NCBI GenBank assembly: GCA_002050365.1
Contig: MWYZ01000038.1
Location: 1-64,000 of the forward strand
Direction: 5' to 3'
Length of the DNA stretch: 64,000 nucleotides
Source of the DNA: Acidobacteria bacterium 28-1
Lineage (GTDB): Bacteria; Acidobacteriota; Blastocatellia; Pyrinomonadales; Pyrinomonadaceae
In this document: piece by piece, positions 7,847 through 17,912 of the stretch
Numbering within the stretch: position 1 is the stretch's first letter
Layout: each line of letters begins with the position of its first letter
Notes under the pieces: generated by a model
What the model was told of the DNA's origin: nothing
Databases searched by the model: none
What the model saw: the letters and a program-made list of their open reading frames with translations, nothing else
Position numbers and translations under genes: made by a program

Positions 7847-10051
7847 ATGAATTTCGACCGATTTTTCAAACTCATCTCTTATGCCGTCGTCTTTTGCGGC
7901 TTTTTTTCATTGTTTGTTTCGGGCGGTGTCGGCGCAGTTTCGACTTTGCTTTTCGTTTCGGTTTTAATCGCCGCTTGGTTTTTGGAAGGCTCGCGTTGGC
8001 AGATTTCCGAACGGTTCGGAACTGTTTCGGTATTCATTGTCGTGCCGCTTTTTTATATTGACCGGAAATATCAGGTAACTGGTTTCAGCGGGAATGTTGC
8101 CGACCTTGCGGCAATGCTCGCTAAGATGATTTTGGTGCTGGCGGCGATAAAACTTTTGCAGCGAAAAGCTGAGCGCGATTGGTTATTTCTTTATCTGATG
8201 GCGTTTTTTGAAGTCTTGCTGGCGGCTGGTTTGAGCATCAGCCCGCTTTATCTGGCTTCTTTGATTTTGTATTTGCTGGTGACGATTTGCGCGATTGTTA
8301 CTTTTGAGATTAGAAAAACCTCCGCGTCAATCAACCGAAATTCAAATTATAAAAAGACTGAGAACAAGGAAAAAACTTTTGCAAAAATTCCGCTTGCCCG
8401 ATTGCCTCTGACGGCGATTAGTTTGCTCGTTTTAATTATCATTTTTGCCGCGCCTTTATTTTTCGCGCTGCCGCGTGTCGGCAGCGCGGGTTTGGGAAGC
8501 AATCAAAAAGGGCTTTCGAGCGTGACGGGTTTTTCCGATTCGGTTAGCTTGGGAGAAATCGGACAGCTTTTGCAAAACGACCAGATTGTGATGCGGGCGC
8601 GGATCGATAAAACGGATGGTAAAAATTTCGGTGCGCTACATTGGCGCGGAGTCGCGCTCGATACGTTTGATAATAAGCGTTGGAGCAAATCGAAAAAAGA
8701 TTTTCGAGAATCTTTCGTTAAACTCGAACGAGGATTTTTTTTGATTGATTATCCGGCGGCGAACACCGTTTCAACGGTTCAGACGATCTATCTCGAACCG
8801 ATTGATATGCCCGTTTTATTCGCACTGTCGCGTGCCGTTGCGGTCGAAGGCAGTTTTCCGTCCGAACCTTACAAAGATTCGGAACTTTATAAAGACTCGG
8901 AAGGCTCGATAACTTTTCAGCGCGGCGATCACGGGCGTTTGAGTTACAAGGTAAATTCCGATAGGTCCTTGCCGGACGTCAAAGATTTAAAATCCGACAA
9001 CGGAAATTATCCGTCGGAAGCAAAACGCTATTTACAGCTTCCCGAAAAACTTGACGAGCGAATCGTTGCTCTCGCCGCGCAAATCACCGAAAAACAGGCG
9101 AACCGCTACGACAAAGCAAAAGCTGTGGAAAATTATTTGCAAACGCAGTTCGGTTACACTTTAGAAATGAAAGCCAAAGGCGAAGAACCTTTGGCGGATT
9201 TTTTATTCAACGTCCGCGAAGGTCATTGCGAGTATTTTGCGACGGCGATGGCGATTATGCTGAGGACTCAAGGCATCGCCACGCGCGTCGTCAACGGTTT
9301 TCAGCAAGGCGAATACAACGAAACGGCGGATGTTTTCGTTGTCAAACAAAAAGACGCGCATTCTTGGGTGGAAGTTTATTTCCCGCGCGAAAACGCCTGG
9401 ATTCCGTTTGACCCGACGCCTTTCGCCGGACAAGACGGCGGCGCGGCGCAAACGGGAATTGTCGGAAAATTCAACCGTTATCTTGAAGCCCTCGAAACTT
9501 TTTGGATACAGTATTTCGTTTCTTACGACAATCAGGAACAACGTTCCTTGATGCGCTCGGTCAAAAACAGCTTCGCCGAATATCAAGCGAAAACTTCCGT
9601 CTGGTTGGGTGAAATGCAATATTACCTGTCGGATTGGTGGCGGGAAGTTCGCGGCGACAAAGGCTTGCAGGCGAGCGCGCGAGCCGTCGCGTTCGGCATC
9701 GGATATTTGCTGGCGGCAATTCTCGGAATAATTTTAATCGTTTGGCTTTATCGAAAAATCAGACGACTCGACGTTTGGCAGAGAATCTGCGCCTGGCTGA
9801 AATTCAGAAACGAAACGACGATTGTCGAATTTTACGAGCGGATGCAAAAGGTTTTGGCGAGCAAAGGTTTCACCCGCGCCGCGCATCAAACGCCTTTGGA
9901 ATTTGCCTTTGCATTAAATATGCCTGAAGCCGTTCGCATCACGGAAAAATATAACCGTGTGCGTTTCGGCGAGAAGAATTTGTCAAAAGATGAAGCAAAT
10001 GAGATTGAGAATTGGTTGAAAGAATTAGAAGTCAATCCAATCGGAAAATAA
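7847..10051 (+). CDS. TgpA-type membrane transglutaminase-like protein
   Basis: This 734-aa protein begins with five or six hydrophobic segments (residues ~5-210), followed by a periplasmic region with a transglutaminase core, one more membrane helix near residue 620 (FGIGYLLAAILGIILIVWLY) and a short cytoplasmic DUF4129-like tail. The catalytic triad is visible: Cys in REGHCEYFATAM, His in KDAHSWVEVYF and Asp in WIPFDPTP. This is the DUF3488/Transglut_core/DUF4129 order of TgpA. In other bacteria such genes sit beside MoxR ATPase and DUF58 genes. Here it stands alone between the ATPase cassette and rimO. The substrate is unknown. Confidence 0.88.
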   Translation: MNFDRFFKLISYAVVFCGFFSLFVSGGVGAVSTLLFVSVLIAAWFLEGSRWQISERFGTVSVFIVVPLFYIDRKYQVTGFSGNVADLAAMLAKMILVLAAIKLLQRKAERDWLFLYLMAFFEVLLAAGLSISPLYLASLILYLLVTICAIVTFEIRKTSASINRNSNYKKTENKEKTFAKIPLARLPLTAISLLVLIIIFAAPLFFALPRVGSAGLGSNQKGLSSVTGFSDSVSLGEIGQLLQNDQIVMRARIDKTDGKNFGALHWRGVALDTFDNKRWSKSKKDFRESFVKLERGFFLIDYPAANTVSTVQTIYLEPIDMPVLFALSRAVAVEGSFPSEPYKDSELYKDSEGSITFQRGDHGRLSYKVNSDRSLPDVKDLKSDNGNYPSEAKRYLQLPEKLDERIVALAAQITEKQANRYDKAKAVENYLQTQFGYTLEMKAKGEEPLADFLFNVREGHCEYFATAMAIMLRTQGIATRVVNGFQQGEYNETADVFVVKQKDAHSWVEVYFPRENAWIPFDPTPFAGQDGGAAQTGIVGKFNRYLEALETFWIQYFVSYDNQEQRSLMRSVKNSFAEYQAKTSVWLGEMQYYLSDWWREVRGDKGLQASARAVAFGIGYLLAAILGIILIVWLYRKIRRLDVWQRICAWLKFRNETTIVEFYERMQKVLASKGFTRAAHQTPLEFAFALNMPEAVRITEKYNRVRFGEKNLSKDEANEIENWLKELEVNPIGK

Positions 10052-10060
10052 ATTTCTTAA

Positions 10061-10321
10061 ATGAGTAAATTCTTTATAGTATCTATAGTGTTAATGATAA
10101 TCGGAGTGGGCTGTTTTGCCATCGCTGGATATTTTTATTGGAGATTGCAAGAAGTATTTGAATTACTTTCATATTATAGTTTAGAGGAACAGTACTACTC
10201 AAATCCAAGGATAGCGGCAGATGTTTGGAATTTGTAATTTGGAATAATCAGATGTTCAATTATTGGTTTTGCTTCTTGGATTTTATCATTAATCTTTTTC
10301 TTGAGAAGAAGGAACACATAA
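10061..10321 (+). pseudogene. Small two-helix membrane protein interrupted by an in-frame stop
   Basis: An ATG at 10061 opens a 58-codon frame with one membrane segment (IVSIVLMIIGVGCFAIAGYF) that stops at TAA 10235-10237. The same frame continues for 27 codons, giving a second hydrophobic stretch (IIGFASWILSLIFFL), then RRRNT and TAA at 10319-10321. The simplest reading is a nonsense mutation in an 86-residue two-helix protein, or a sequencing error. The 58-aa form may still be made. No family is recognised. Confidence 0.45.
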
Positions 10322-10337
10322 TTTTTAACAAACAGAA

Positions 10338-11687
10338 ATGAAAAAAGTAGGATTTGTCAGTCTCGGTTGTCCGAAGAATCTCGTTGATTCGGAAGTGATG
10401 ATGGGACAATTGAAAGCGGCTGGCTACGAAATTACGAATAACGCCGACGAAGCGGAAACCGTCGTGGTGAACACTTGCGGTTTTATCGAATCGGCGAAAG
10501 CCGAATCTATCGAAGCAATTCTCGAAGCGACCGGCGCAAAATGGAATGGCAAAACGCAGCGAGTCATCGTCGCCGGTTGTCTGGTCGAGCGTTACCGCGA
10601 CGATTTGATGAAGGAATTGCCTGAAGTTGACGCGTTTATCGGCACAAATGAAATCGGCAGAATTTTAGAAGCCGCCGATGAAACGAAGAACTTTAAAGAG
10701 CTGCCTTTGATGCCAATCGGCAACAAAACCACGACGTATCTTTACGATTTCGACACGCCGCGTTTTCGCGCCACCGAATCGCACACCGCATTTATCAAAA
10801 TCGCTGAAGGCTGCGACCGCCCGTGCGCGTTTTGTTCGATTCCTTCAATGCGCGGCTCGTTTCGCTCGCGCCGTTTCGGAAGCATCTTAAAAGAAGCCGA
10901 AGATTTGGCGAAACAGGGCGTAAAGGAAATCGTTTTAATCGCTCAGGACTCTTCGCGTTTCGGTGAAGATTTGGGCGAAATTGACGCGCTGGCAAAACTC
11001 GTCCGCGCTCTCGGCGAGATTGAAGATTTAGAATGGATTCGAGTGATGTATGCTTACCCGACGCATATTTCCGACGCTTTTCTCGAAGCGATTGCTGAAA
11101 CTCCGAAAGCCGTCAAATATCTCGATATGCCTTTGCAGCACGCTTCACGCAATGTCTTGAAAAATATGAAACGCGGCGGGACACGCGAAAGTTTAGAAAA
11201 ATTGATAAAAAGAGTGAGAGAAAAAGTTCCGAGTATCACAATCCGCACGACTTTCATCACGGGTTTTCCGGGCGAGACGGAAGAAGATTTTGAAGAATTG
11301 ATGGCGTTTGTGCGAAATTGCGAATTCGATAACGTCGGCGTGTTCACATATTCGGACGAAGAAGGAACGCCAGCTTGTTTATTGCCGAACAAGGTTGACG
11401 CGAAAACTGCGAAACGTCGCCGCGCAACTTTGATGAAAGAGCAGGCGAGAATCTCCAAACGAAAAAATCTGCAAAAGGTTGGAAATACATATAAAGTCCT
11501 TTTTGAAGGTCTCTCGCAGGAATCAGATTTGCTTTTTCAAGGTCGGCTCGAAGGACAAGCACAGGAAATTGATGGTTATATTTTAATCAACGATATGCCT
11601 GAAAATTTCGAGCCGAAAGTCGGCGCAATTTACGATGTCCGCATTTCAGAAGCTCACAATTATGATTTAATTGGTGAGATTGTGTGA
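10338..11687 (+). CDS. rimO: Ribosomal protein S12 methylthiotransferase RimO
   Basis: This 449-aa radical SAM enzyme adds a methylthio group to an aspartate of ribosomal protein S12. The N-terminal UPF0004 cysteines are in SLGCPKNLVDSE, NTCGFIESAK and AGCLVERY. The radical SAM cluster is CDRPCAFCSIP (CxxxCxxC). The C-terminal ~65 residues form a TRAM domain. The phrase GCPKNLVDSEVMMG separates RimO from the tRNA enzyme MiaB. Length matches the family. Confidence 0.95.
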   Translation: MKKVGFVSLGCPKNLVDSEVMMGQLKAAGYEITNNADEAETVVVNTCGFIESAKAESIEAILEATGAKWNGKTQRVIVAGCLVERYRDDLMKELPEVDAFIGTNEIGRILEAADETKNFKELPLMPIGNKTTTYLYDFDTPRFRATESHTAFIKIAEGCDRPCAFCSIPSMRGSFRSRRFGSILKEAEDLAKQGVKEIVLIAQDSSRFGEDLGEIDALAKLVRALGEIEDLEWIRVMYAYPTHISDAFLEAIAETPKAVKYLDMPLQHASRNVLKNMKRGGTRESLEKLIKRVREKVPSITIRTTFITGFPGETEEDFEELMAFVRNCEFDNVGVFTYSDEEGTPACLLPNKVDAKTAKRRRATLMKEQARISKRKNLQKVGNTYKVLFEGLSQESDLLFQGRLEGQAQEIDGYILINDMPENFEPKVGAIYDVRISEAHNYDLIGEIV

Positions 11688-11788
11688 AAAAATTAAGTTG
11701 AAGTTGATACTAGCAAAATTCCCAATAAACCAAGTCAAAGTTTAACGCTAAAATCATTTACCAATTTTCTTTCTATCTTTCTGCAAAC

Positions 11789-12340
11789 TCAAAATTTCGG
11801 TAGTGTTCCAATCTTGTAGTGTCGAAAAAGGTCGTCATTGAGATACAAAATCCTTTGCTGAATAATTTGCGAGTCAACTTTCCGAACAATACGCTTGATA
11901 AAAGCGTGAATTCTTATCATTGCGATTAGCAAATTGCCTCCAACAACAAATAACCGCCCTCCTAACAACAAAAATACTTTTTCGTTTAGCGACATTGCAC
12001 TATCCTGAACCAAAATAATTCCGAAAAGAATAAGTAACACCGTTGCCGAAATGAATAATCGTTTGAAACTTATATAGTAAGAAATCACTACGCTTTTTGA
12101 AGAAGGCAACACTTCAATATATCCACTATCAATTGGAACAAGGATATTCCAATTATGAACAAACCGAAAAGAGGCGACCCAGAAAGAGATTTTACTATCT
12201 TGAATCTGAATCTCACTAGCTTTAACAATCCGTAATTCCTCAGACATTTCTGTGAGAAATCGCTTTTGGTAGTTAATAATATCTGATTGGTTGATATGAG
12301 TAATTTCGATTTTATTTCGGTAATCAAGCGGGAACATCAT
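11789..12340 (-). CDS. Uncharacterised membrane protein
   Basis: This 183-aa protein has an N-terminal soluble part (~90 residues), two hydrophobic segments (FISATVLLILFGIILV and VFLLLGGRLFVVGGNLLIAMI) and a basic C-terminal tail. It starts at ATG 12340, after AGAGG, and runs opposite to rimO and uvrA. Codon use is more AT-rich than its neighbours, suggesting a recent or poorly conserved gene. No family is recognised. Confidence 0.6.
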   Translation of the reverse strand: MMFPLDYRNKIEITHINQSDIINYQKRFLTEMSEELRIVKASEIQIQDSKISFWVASFRFVHNWNILVPIDSGYIEVLPSSKSVVISYYISFKRLFISATVLLILFGIILVQDSAMSLNEKVFLLLGGRLFVVGGNLLIAMIRIHAFIKRIVRKVDSQIIQQRILYLNDDLFRHYKIGTLPKF

Positions 12341-12542
12341 TAACCTCTAATTAAGAGCAGAAGATAGCCAACTTTGTATTGAGATAAATTCTCTCTCATA
12401 TAAAGCGTCATCTTTGAGATGAATAAAGTATAGCATCACAAGATTAGAACATTACCAAAATTCGTTCCACTTTTCTTTGCTCGTTCAAATTGGTAAAATA
12501 GTCGTTTCGCAAATAGACGATAGTTTTACCCATTCAACACTA

Positions 12543-15446
12543 ATGAGCATTAAACACATTACCGTTCGCGGTGCGCGTCAGCATAATTTGAAAAACATCA
12601 ACGTCGAAATTCCGCGTGATTCGTTCACCGTTATTACCGGTTTGAGCGGTTCGGGGAAATCGAGTTTGGCTTTCGATACGATTTACGCCGAAGGTCAACG
12701 CCGTTATGTCGAATCTCTTTCGGCTTACGCGCGTCAATTTCTCGACCAATTGGAAAAGCCGGACGTTGATTCGGTTGAAGGACTTTCGCCCGCGATTTCG
12801 ATTGAGCAAAAGACGGTTTCGCGCTCGCCCCGTTCGACGGTCGGCACGGTGACGGAAATTTACGATTATCTGCGTCTGCTTTTTTCCTCAATCGGACAGC
12901 CGCACTGTCATCAATGCGATTTGCCGATAACGAGGCAGTCAACCGAGCAAATTGTCGCTAACATTTCAGATCTGCCCGAAGGCGAAAGAGTGATGATTCT
13001 TGCTCCCATTGTGCGCGGGCGCAAAGGCGAATTTAAGAAAGAACTCGAAAAGCTCCACAAAGACGGCTTTATACGCGCCCGAATTGACGGCGAACTGCGC
13101 GCGCTCGACGAAGAAATTAAGCTCGACAAGCGGAAAAATCACACGATTGAGGTCGTCGTTGACCGTCTTTTAATCAAAGAGGGCGTGAAGGAACGCTTGA
13201 GCGAATCGGTGAAAACCGCTTTGAAATTAACGGGCGGCGCGGTGCTTGTTTCGATTGTTGACGGCGAGGAAAAACTTTATTCTGAGAAAATGGCGTGCAT
13301 CAATTGCGGCATTAACATCGCCACTTTAGAACCGCGCTCGTTTTCTTTTAATTCAAATTACGGCGCGTGTAAAAAATGTCAGGGATTGGGAACGGTAATG
13401 GAAATCGTGGTAAGCAAAATCATTCCTGACGAAAGCATTAAAGTCGGAAAGCTCAAACTTTTAAATGATTCCGACAAGCAGGGCGGAAAGTTTTTGGAAG
13501 CGGCATTGCACGCGATTATCGAGAAATTTACCGATGAAGATAAACTCGGAAGTTGGGACGCGGATGAAAAAAAGGGTAAATCGAAATCAAAAGATAAAAC
13601 TTTGGACGAACTTTCATTTGCCGAACTTTCGGAAGAAATCCGCGATGCTTTTTGGAACGGCACGAAAAAACGTCTGACGTTTCGGCAGGGAAATTATCGT
13701 TATGAAGCCGAATGGAAAGGCGCGTTGCGGGCGATGCGCGAGCGGATGGAAAATCCGCCGTCGGAAAAAGTTCGCGTCGCGCTCGAAGAATTAGTTTCGC
13801 CCGTTGGGTGTCCGGTTTGCCACGGAAAGCGTTTGCTGCCCGAATCTTTGGCGGTCAAGGTTGGCGGTTTCGGGATTGCCGATTACGTCGGTTTGACGAT
13901 TGAAGAAGCGGTTAAAAAATTCGATGACATCACGCTCAGCGAGCGCGAAGAAAAAATCGCCGGGCTTGTTTTAAAGGAAATCCGCGAACGTCTGCGCTTT
14001 CTACAATCAGTCGGTTTGGATTATTTGACGATTGACCGCGCTTCGGCAACTTTATCGGGCGGCGAAGGTCAGCGCATTCGTCTGGCGACGCAAATCGGCT
14101 CGCAACTGCGCGGCGTTTTGTATGTTTTGGACGAGCCGTCAATCGGACTTCACGCGCGCGATAATCAAAGATTAATCGAAACTCTGCACGCCTTGAGAGA
14201 TTTGGGAAACACGGTTCTGGTCGTCGAACACGATGCTGAAACAATCGAAAAAGCCGATTACGTCGTGGATTTAGGTCCGCTTGCCGGAACTCACGGCGGC
14301 GAAGTCGTCGCTACCGGAACGCCCAAAGACATTGAGCAAAATAATAATTCGCTGACGGGCAAATATCTGTCGGGCGAATTAAATATCGAAGTTCCGGACT
14401 TGCGCCGATTGCCCAACGGCAACCGAATTACAGTCAAAGGCGCACGCGCTCACAACCTGAAAAACATAGACGTAACTTTTCCGCTCGGAGTTTTTACGGT
14501 CGTGACCGGCGTTTCCGGTTCGGGAAAATCAACTTTGGTCGAAGACATTCTATATCCTGCGCTTTACCGTCACGTTTATAAATCGGCGGTCGAGCCGCTC
14601 GAACACGATTCGATAAAAGGTTTGGAACTGGTTGATAAAATTATTGAAATTGACCAATCGCCAATTGGCAGAACGCCGCGTTCAAATCCGGCGACTTACA
14701 CTGGAGTTTTCACGCCGATCCGCGAACTTTACGCGATGTTGCCCGAATCGAGAGAACGCGGTTACAAAGCGGGAAGATTTTCGTTTAACGTCAAAGGCGG
14801 ACGCTGTGAAGCCTGCGACGGCGACGGAATAAAGCGCATCGAGATGAACTTTTTGCCCGACGTTTATGTGCTGTGCGATGTTTGCCGAGGCGCGCGTTAC
14901 AACCGCGAAACGCTTTCCGTGAAATATAAAGGTTTATCAATTGCCGACCTGCTCGACACGACGATTGAAGACGCTCTGCCGATTCTCGAAAATATTCCGC
15001 AAATCAAACAGAAACTGCAAACGCTCCTTGATGTCGGTTTGGGTTACATCAAAATCGGACAATCTTCGACGACACTTTCCGGCGGCGAAGCGCAGCGTAT
15101 CAAACTCGCCAAAGAATTATCAAAACGCGCCACGGGAAAAACGATTTATATTTTGGACGAGCCGACAACCGGACTTCATTTCGCCGACGTGCATAAATTA
15201 TTAGATGTTTTGCAGCGATTAGTTGACACAGGCAACACGGTTATTGTCATCGAACACAATTTGGACGTAATAAAATCCGCTGATTACGTGATTGATTTAG
15301 GACCCGAAGGCGGCGAAGGCGGCGGCAAAGTTGTAGCGACAGGCACGCCCGAAGAAGTTGCGAAAGTCAAAAAGTCGTATACAGGTCAAGCGTTGAAAAG
15401 TTTGCTGAATGGGCGTTTGAGTAAAAACGAAAATGGCAAAAATTAA
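12543..15446 (+). CDS. uvrA: Excinuclease ABC subunit A
   Basis: UvrA is the damage-sensing ATPase of nucleotide excision repair, working with UvrB and UvrC. Both ABC modules are intact: Walker [13 protein letters not shown] and [12 protein letters not shown], signatures [12 protein letters not shown] and [12 protein letters not shown], and Walker [11 protein letters not shown] and [10 protein letters not shown]. Zinc-binding cysteines are in CINCG...CKKCQG and CEACDGDG...CDVC. I chose the ATG at 12543 ([16 protein letters not shown]), giving 967 aa. The frame extends 22 codons upstream but that part has no UvrA similarity. The gene stands alone. Confidence 0.96.
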   Translation: MSIKHITVRGARQHNLKNINVEIPRDSFTVITGLSGSGKSSLAFDTIYAEGQRRYVESLSAYARQFLDQLEKPDVDSVEGLSPAISIEQKTVSRSPRSTVGTVTEIYDYLRLLFSSIGQPHCHQCDLPITRQSTEQIVANISDLPEGERVMILAPIVRGRKGEFKKELEKLHKDGFIRARIDGELRALDEEIKLDKRKNHTIEVVVDRLLIKEGVKERLSESVKTALKLTGGAVLVSIVDGEEKLYSEKMACINCGINIATLEPRSFSFNSNYGACKKCQGLGTVMEIVVSKIIPDESIKVGKLKLLNDSDKQGGKFLEAALHAIIEKFTDEDKLGSWDADEKKGKSKSKDKTLDELSFAELSEEIRDAFWNGTKKRLTFRQGNYRYEAEWKGALRAMRERMENPPSEKVRVALEELVSPVGCPVCHGKRLLPESLAVKVGGFGIADYVGLTIEEAVKKFDDITLSEREEKIAGLVLKEIRERLRFLQSVGLDYLTIDRASATLSGGEGQRIRLATQIGSQLRGVLYVLDEPSIGLHARDNQRLIETLHALRDLGNTVLVVEHDAETIEKADYVVDLGPLAGTHGGEVVATGTPKDIEQNNNSLTGKYLSGELNIEVPDLRRLPNGNRITVKGARAHNLKNIDVTFPLGVFTVVTGVSGSGKSTLVEDILYPALYRHVYKSAVEPLEHDSIKGLELVDKIIEIDQSPIGRTPRSNPATYTGVFTPIRELYAMLPESRERGYKAGRFSFNVKGGRCEACDGDGIKRIEMNFLPDVYVLCDVCRGARYNRETLSVKYKGLSIADLLDTTIEDALPILENIPQIKQKLQTLLDVGLGYIKIGQSSTTLSGGEAQRIKLAKELSKRATGKTIYILDEPTTGLHFADVHKLLDVLQRLVDTGNTVIVIEHNLDVIKSADYVIDLGPEGGEGGGKVVATGTPEEVAKVKKSYTGQALKSLLNGRLSKNENGKN

Positions 15447-15580
15447 TTTACGTTAAAATTTGTTTATGAGAACGCGAGAGGAAATGTTGGGTATATCTAT
15501 GCCTATTATCTTTTCCAAATCAATCACTCTTCTCTATCCCTGGTGGTGTCTTAATTCTGTGTTGCCAAAAATTCTCTCAC

Positions 15581-16321
15581 CTATTGTTTTTGAAAGCGGT
15601 CATATTCTTGTTTAACCGACTGGTAACAAGCGCAAGTAAAATCTTCTAGTCCTTCGCGGTCGGTGACGACAATATTTCCGCGCGAGTATTTGATATACCC
15701 GGTGCTTTGCAGTGCAATCGCGGACATTGTGACGCGCGCTCGATCTGCACCGAGCATAATTGCGAGAAATTCCTGCGTTAATTTCATTTCATCCGTTTCC
15801 GAGCGATCATGACAGATCAGCAGCCACCGCGATAACCTTTGATCGGTCGAATGCAGGCGATTGCACAGCGTGGTTTGACCAATTTGAATCATCAGCGCGT
15901 GCATAAAGCGCAACAATAAGTCATGTAACGCTCCGCCTCGCTTGAACTCTCGCCTGACGGCGGCGGTACTCATCCGCAATGCGCCGTCGGCAAGTTGAAT
16001 GATATTCTCGTTGGGCATCGAATCAACTCCCATTAATACATTGACGCCCGCCATCCCTTCACGACCAATCACGCCGGATTCGACGCTCTGACCGTCTGCT
16101 GTTATAGCGACAACCGAAATCACTGAGTTGTTTGGAAAATAAACGTATTCAATCGGTTCGTCGGGTCTGTAAAGAATTTGACCGTGAGGAAGTTTGACGG
16201 GCGTCAGGTCAGGCAGCAGCCGGTTGAAATCTTCTTCCGGCAGAGCGTTCAGAATATAATTTTTGGTTGAAAGACGCGATTGCGTTGAGGGATTTGAATT
16301 TTCGGGTATTGGTTTTCTCAT
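15581..16321 (-). CDS. Crp/Fnr-family transcriptional regulator
   Basis: This protein of ~246 aa has a cyclic-nucleotide-binding beta-barrel (residues ~25-140, including LPHGQILYRPDEPIEYVYFP) and a C-terminal winged helix (LTQEFLAIMLGADRARVTMS...GYIKYSRGNIVV). The barrel has VVAITADGQSVESGVIGREG, as in Acidobacterial Crp-like regulators of unknown ligand, and the cysteine cluster of Fnr is absent. The start at 16321 (MRKPIPENSN) is preferred to the longer frame, whose extra residues look like noise. The target genes are unknown. Confidence 0.85.
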   Translation of the reverse strand: MRKPIPENSNPSTQSRLSTKNYILNALPEEDFNRLLPDLTPVKLPHGQILYRPDEPIEYVYFPNNSVISVVAITADGQSVESGVIGREGMAGVNVLMGVDSMPNENIIQLADGALRMSTAAVRREFKRGGALHDLLLRFMHALMIQIGQTTLCNRLHSTDQRLSRWLLICHDRSETDEMKLTQEFLAIMLGADRARVTMSAIALQSTGYIKYSRGNIVVTDREGLEDFTCACYQSVKQEYDRFQKQ

Positions 16322-16650
16322 TGGTTTCCGGTTTGCGTGAATAAAGCAGACTGCACAAGGAAGGCGGCTGCAAAGCAAAATTCGATGTCGTGTGATGAAT
16401 TCTCAAAAGAACGATTAAACTCGCATCAAAATGAATATAAAACAATAAATAAAATTGTCCTATCGGAAAAGCGCCATTAGGTGCAAAAAAGGCATAAATA
16501 TACTTGACTCACCTTGTGTGCGACTCTGCAAAAAGTTGGAAACCTCCGTTGATGGAGCATTTCAATTCCACATTGGTTAAGTAAAAGATTCATCACCGCG
16601 AAATCGAAACTAAGAACCGCGTCCGTTTCAATTTTATTTCTCACAAATAG
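16322..16650. other. Non-coding stretch upstream of the Crp/Fnr gene
   Basis: This 330-bp stretch should contain the regulator's promoter. I see no convincing -10/-35 pair, tRNA or conserved RNA. Short open frames within it look random. Confidence 0.4.
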
Positions 16651-16688
16651 AACGGCTCAGAAAAAACTTACGCTTTTTCTGAGCCGTT
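16651..16688. terminator. Strong bidirectional terminator hairpin
   Basis: Perfect 15-bp arms AACGGCTCAGAAAAA (16651-16665) and TTTTTCTGAGCCGTT (16674-16688) enclose an 8-nt loop. It lies just past the 3' end of the decayed VCBS gene and may originally have ended that transcript. Confidence 0.8.
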
Positions 16689-16717
16689 GGTAAAACAATG
16701 TTACCTGATAATTTGAT

Positions 16718-17084
16718 TTAGAAGGCGCGCAGTCCGTCAACCACGAAATCGCCCGGCTGACCGAATTGAATGCCGGAAAAAGTGTCGAAATTTGAACCGT
16801 TGAGCCAGCAGAAACTGTTGTTTGACGAGCGGTAAATGGCGATGTCCTATTTGCCATCGTCGTTGTAATCACCGCAGATCGGTTGGTAACTGATGCAAAC
16901 GATGTCAGTCCGAACGGTCAGCCGACTCTTCCACTGCCGCCGTTTTCTTGGATAAATCAAGTGCCGTTTCAACCGCCTACGAAGGGACGGTAAGCGGCGA
17001 AATCAGCTCGGCGGTCGCCGAGTAAATCGCCGACAACATAAAAGTCCGTGTCAAACTCGCCCCACTGCTGCGCCAAAATAAGTA
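16718..17084 (-). pseudogene. Decayed VCBS-repeat gene, 3' remnant
   Basis: Read on the minus strand, this stretch still shows VCBS-type repeats in two frames. One piece reads FYVVGDLLGDRRADFAAYRP, then GG, a TGA, NGT, a TGA and FIQEN. Both TGA codons sit where tryptophan (TGG) is expected. After a frameshift, another piece reads CGDYNDDGK, a TAG, then DIAIYRSSNNSFCWLNG, ending GDFVVDGLRAF and TAA at 16718-16720. Three stops and one frameshift mark it as dead. It abuts the TGA of the ferritin-like gene, whose original downstream partner it may have been. Confidence 0.75.
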
Positions 17085-17885
17085 TCAGGGGTGGTGTTGC
17101 CGGATGAACGGCTGGATATTGTGCAACACTTGAACTGCCGTTAGCGGTTCGTCGAAGGCTTCGCTGACGGTCGTCGCCGGTAAGCCGGTCAGAGCGACTA
17201 AATTAATTCCGCCCTGAACGACGTTTTCTTCGCCGTCATAGACACCTTGAAAGATTGCCGGTATATTGCCGCGCTGGTTCAACGTAATCCAGCCTTTCAG
17301 TCCGGCAATGCGCCGCAGTTCGGATGCGTGGCGCGCTTCGGTCGAATGAAAACGCAGCGCGGTCGTCAACACGAAATCGTCCGACATTACGTTTCCGGCT
17401 TGTCCCTTGATGGCGCGCACTCCTTGATCCTCAAAGGTGCGACCGAGATTTAGAAACGATTGAAAGTTGCTGAACACGTCAGGCACGGCACCTCTGGCAG
17501 TAATATCGAAAAACGGCTTCGGAACCGCGTTGAATCCCAAAACGGTCAGAAAAAATTCGCGGTGTCCGACTTCGTTTAGGAGAATGCGCACAAAAACCTG
17601 GCGCAGCTCGTTCGGGATAAGACCGGGCGTGTTCAGACCGGTGCTGTAAAATTCGGTTTCCAGATACTCGGTGGTCAACGCCAGATTTAATGCCGCGATG
17701 ATTTGCGGCGGCAGCGGCTGGTTGAGCGGCGTTCGACCGTTTGTCGGGGTAAATAAGTCAGAATTTCCGGTTTGCTGCGCCGCGGCGGCACTGCTATTCA
17801 GATAGTGCGAATTATGAAACGCTTCCGGGTGTTCGCTTAGATTTTGAACGAGGGCTGAATTTACTTTATCAAATATGGTTTCCAT
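17085..17885 (-). CDS. Ferritin-like domain protein
   Basis: This 266-aa protein belongs to the ferritin-like four-helix-bundle group (PF13668 type). Metal-ligand-like residues occur in pairs: ALTTEYLETEFYSTGL, LNEVGHREFFLTVLG and RFHSTEARHASELRRI, which is the Glu...ExxH pattern twice. No signal peptide is visible, unlike its upstream partner. AGGAG precedes the ATG. It is 27 bp downstream of the second ferritin-like gene, so the two are probably co-transcribed. Such pairs may act in oxidative or desiccation stress, but the function is not established here. Confidence 0.8.
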   Translation of the reverse strand: METIFDKVNSALVQNLSEHPEAFHNSHYLNSSAAAAQQTGNSDLFTPTNGRTPLNQPLPPQIIAALNLALTTEYLETEFYSTGLNTPGLIPNELRQVFVRILLNEVGHREFFLTVLGFNAVPKPFFDITARGAVPDVFSNFQSFLNLGRTFEDQGVRAIKGQAGNVMSDDFVLTTALRFHSTEARHASELRRIAGLKGWITLNQRGNIPAIFQGVYDGEENVVQGGINLVALTGLPATTVSEAFDEPLTAVQVLHNIQPFIRQHHP

Positions 17886-17912
17886 CTTAATTTTTCTCCT
17901 GTTATTCGCCTG

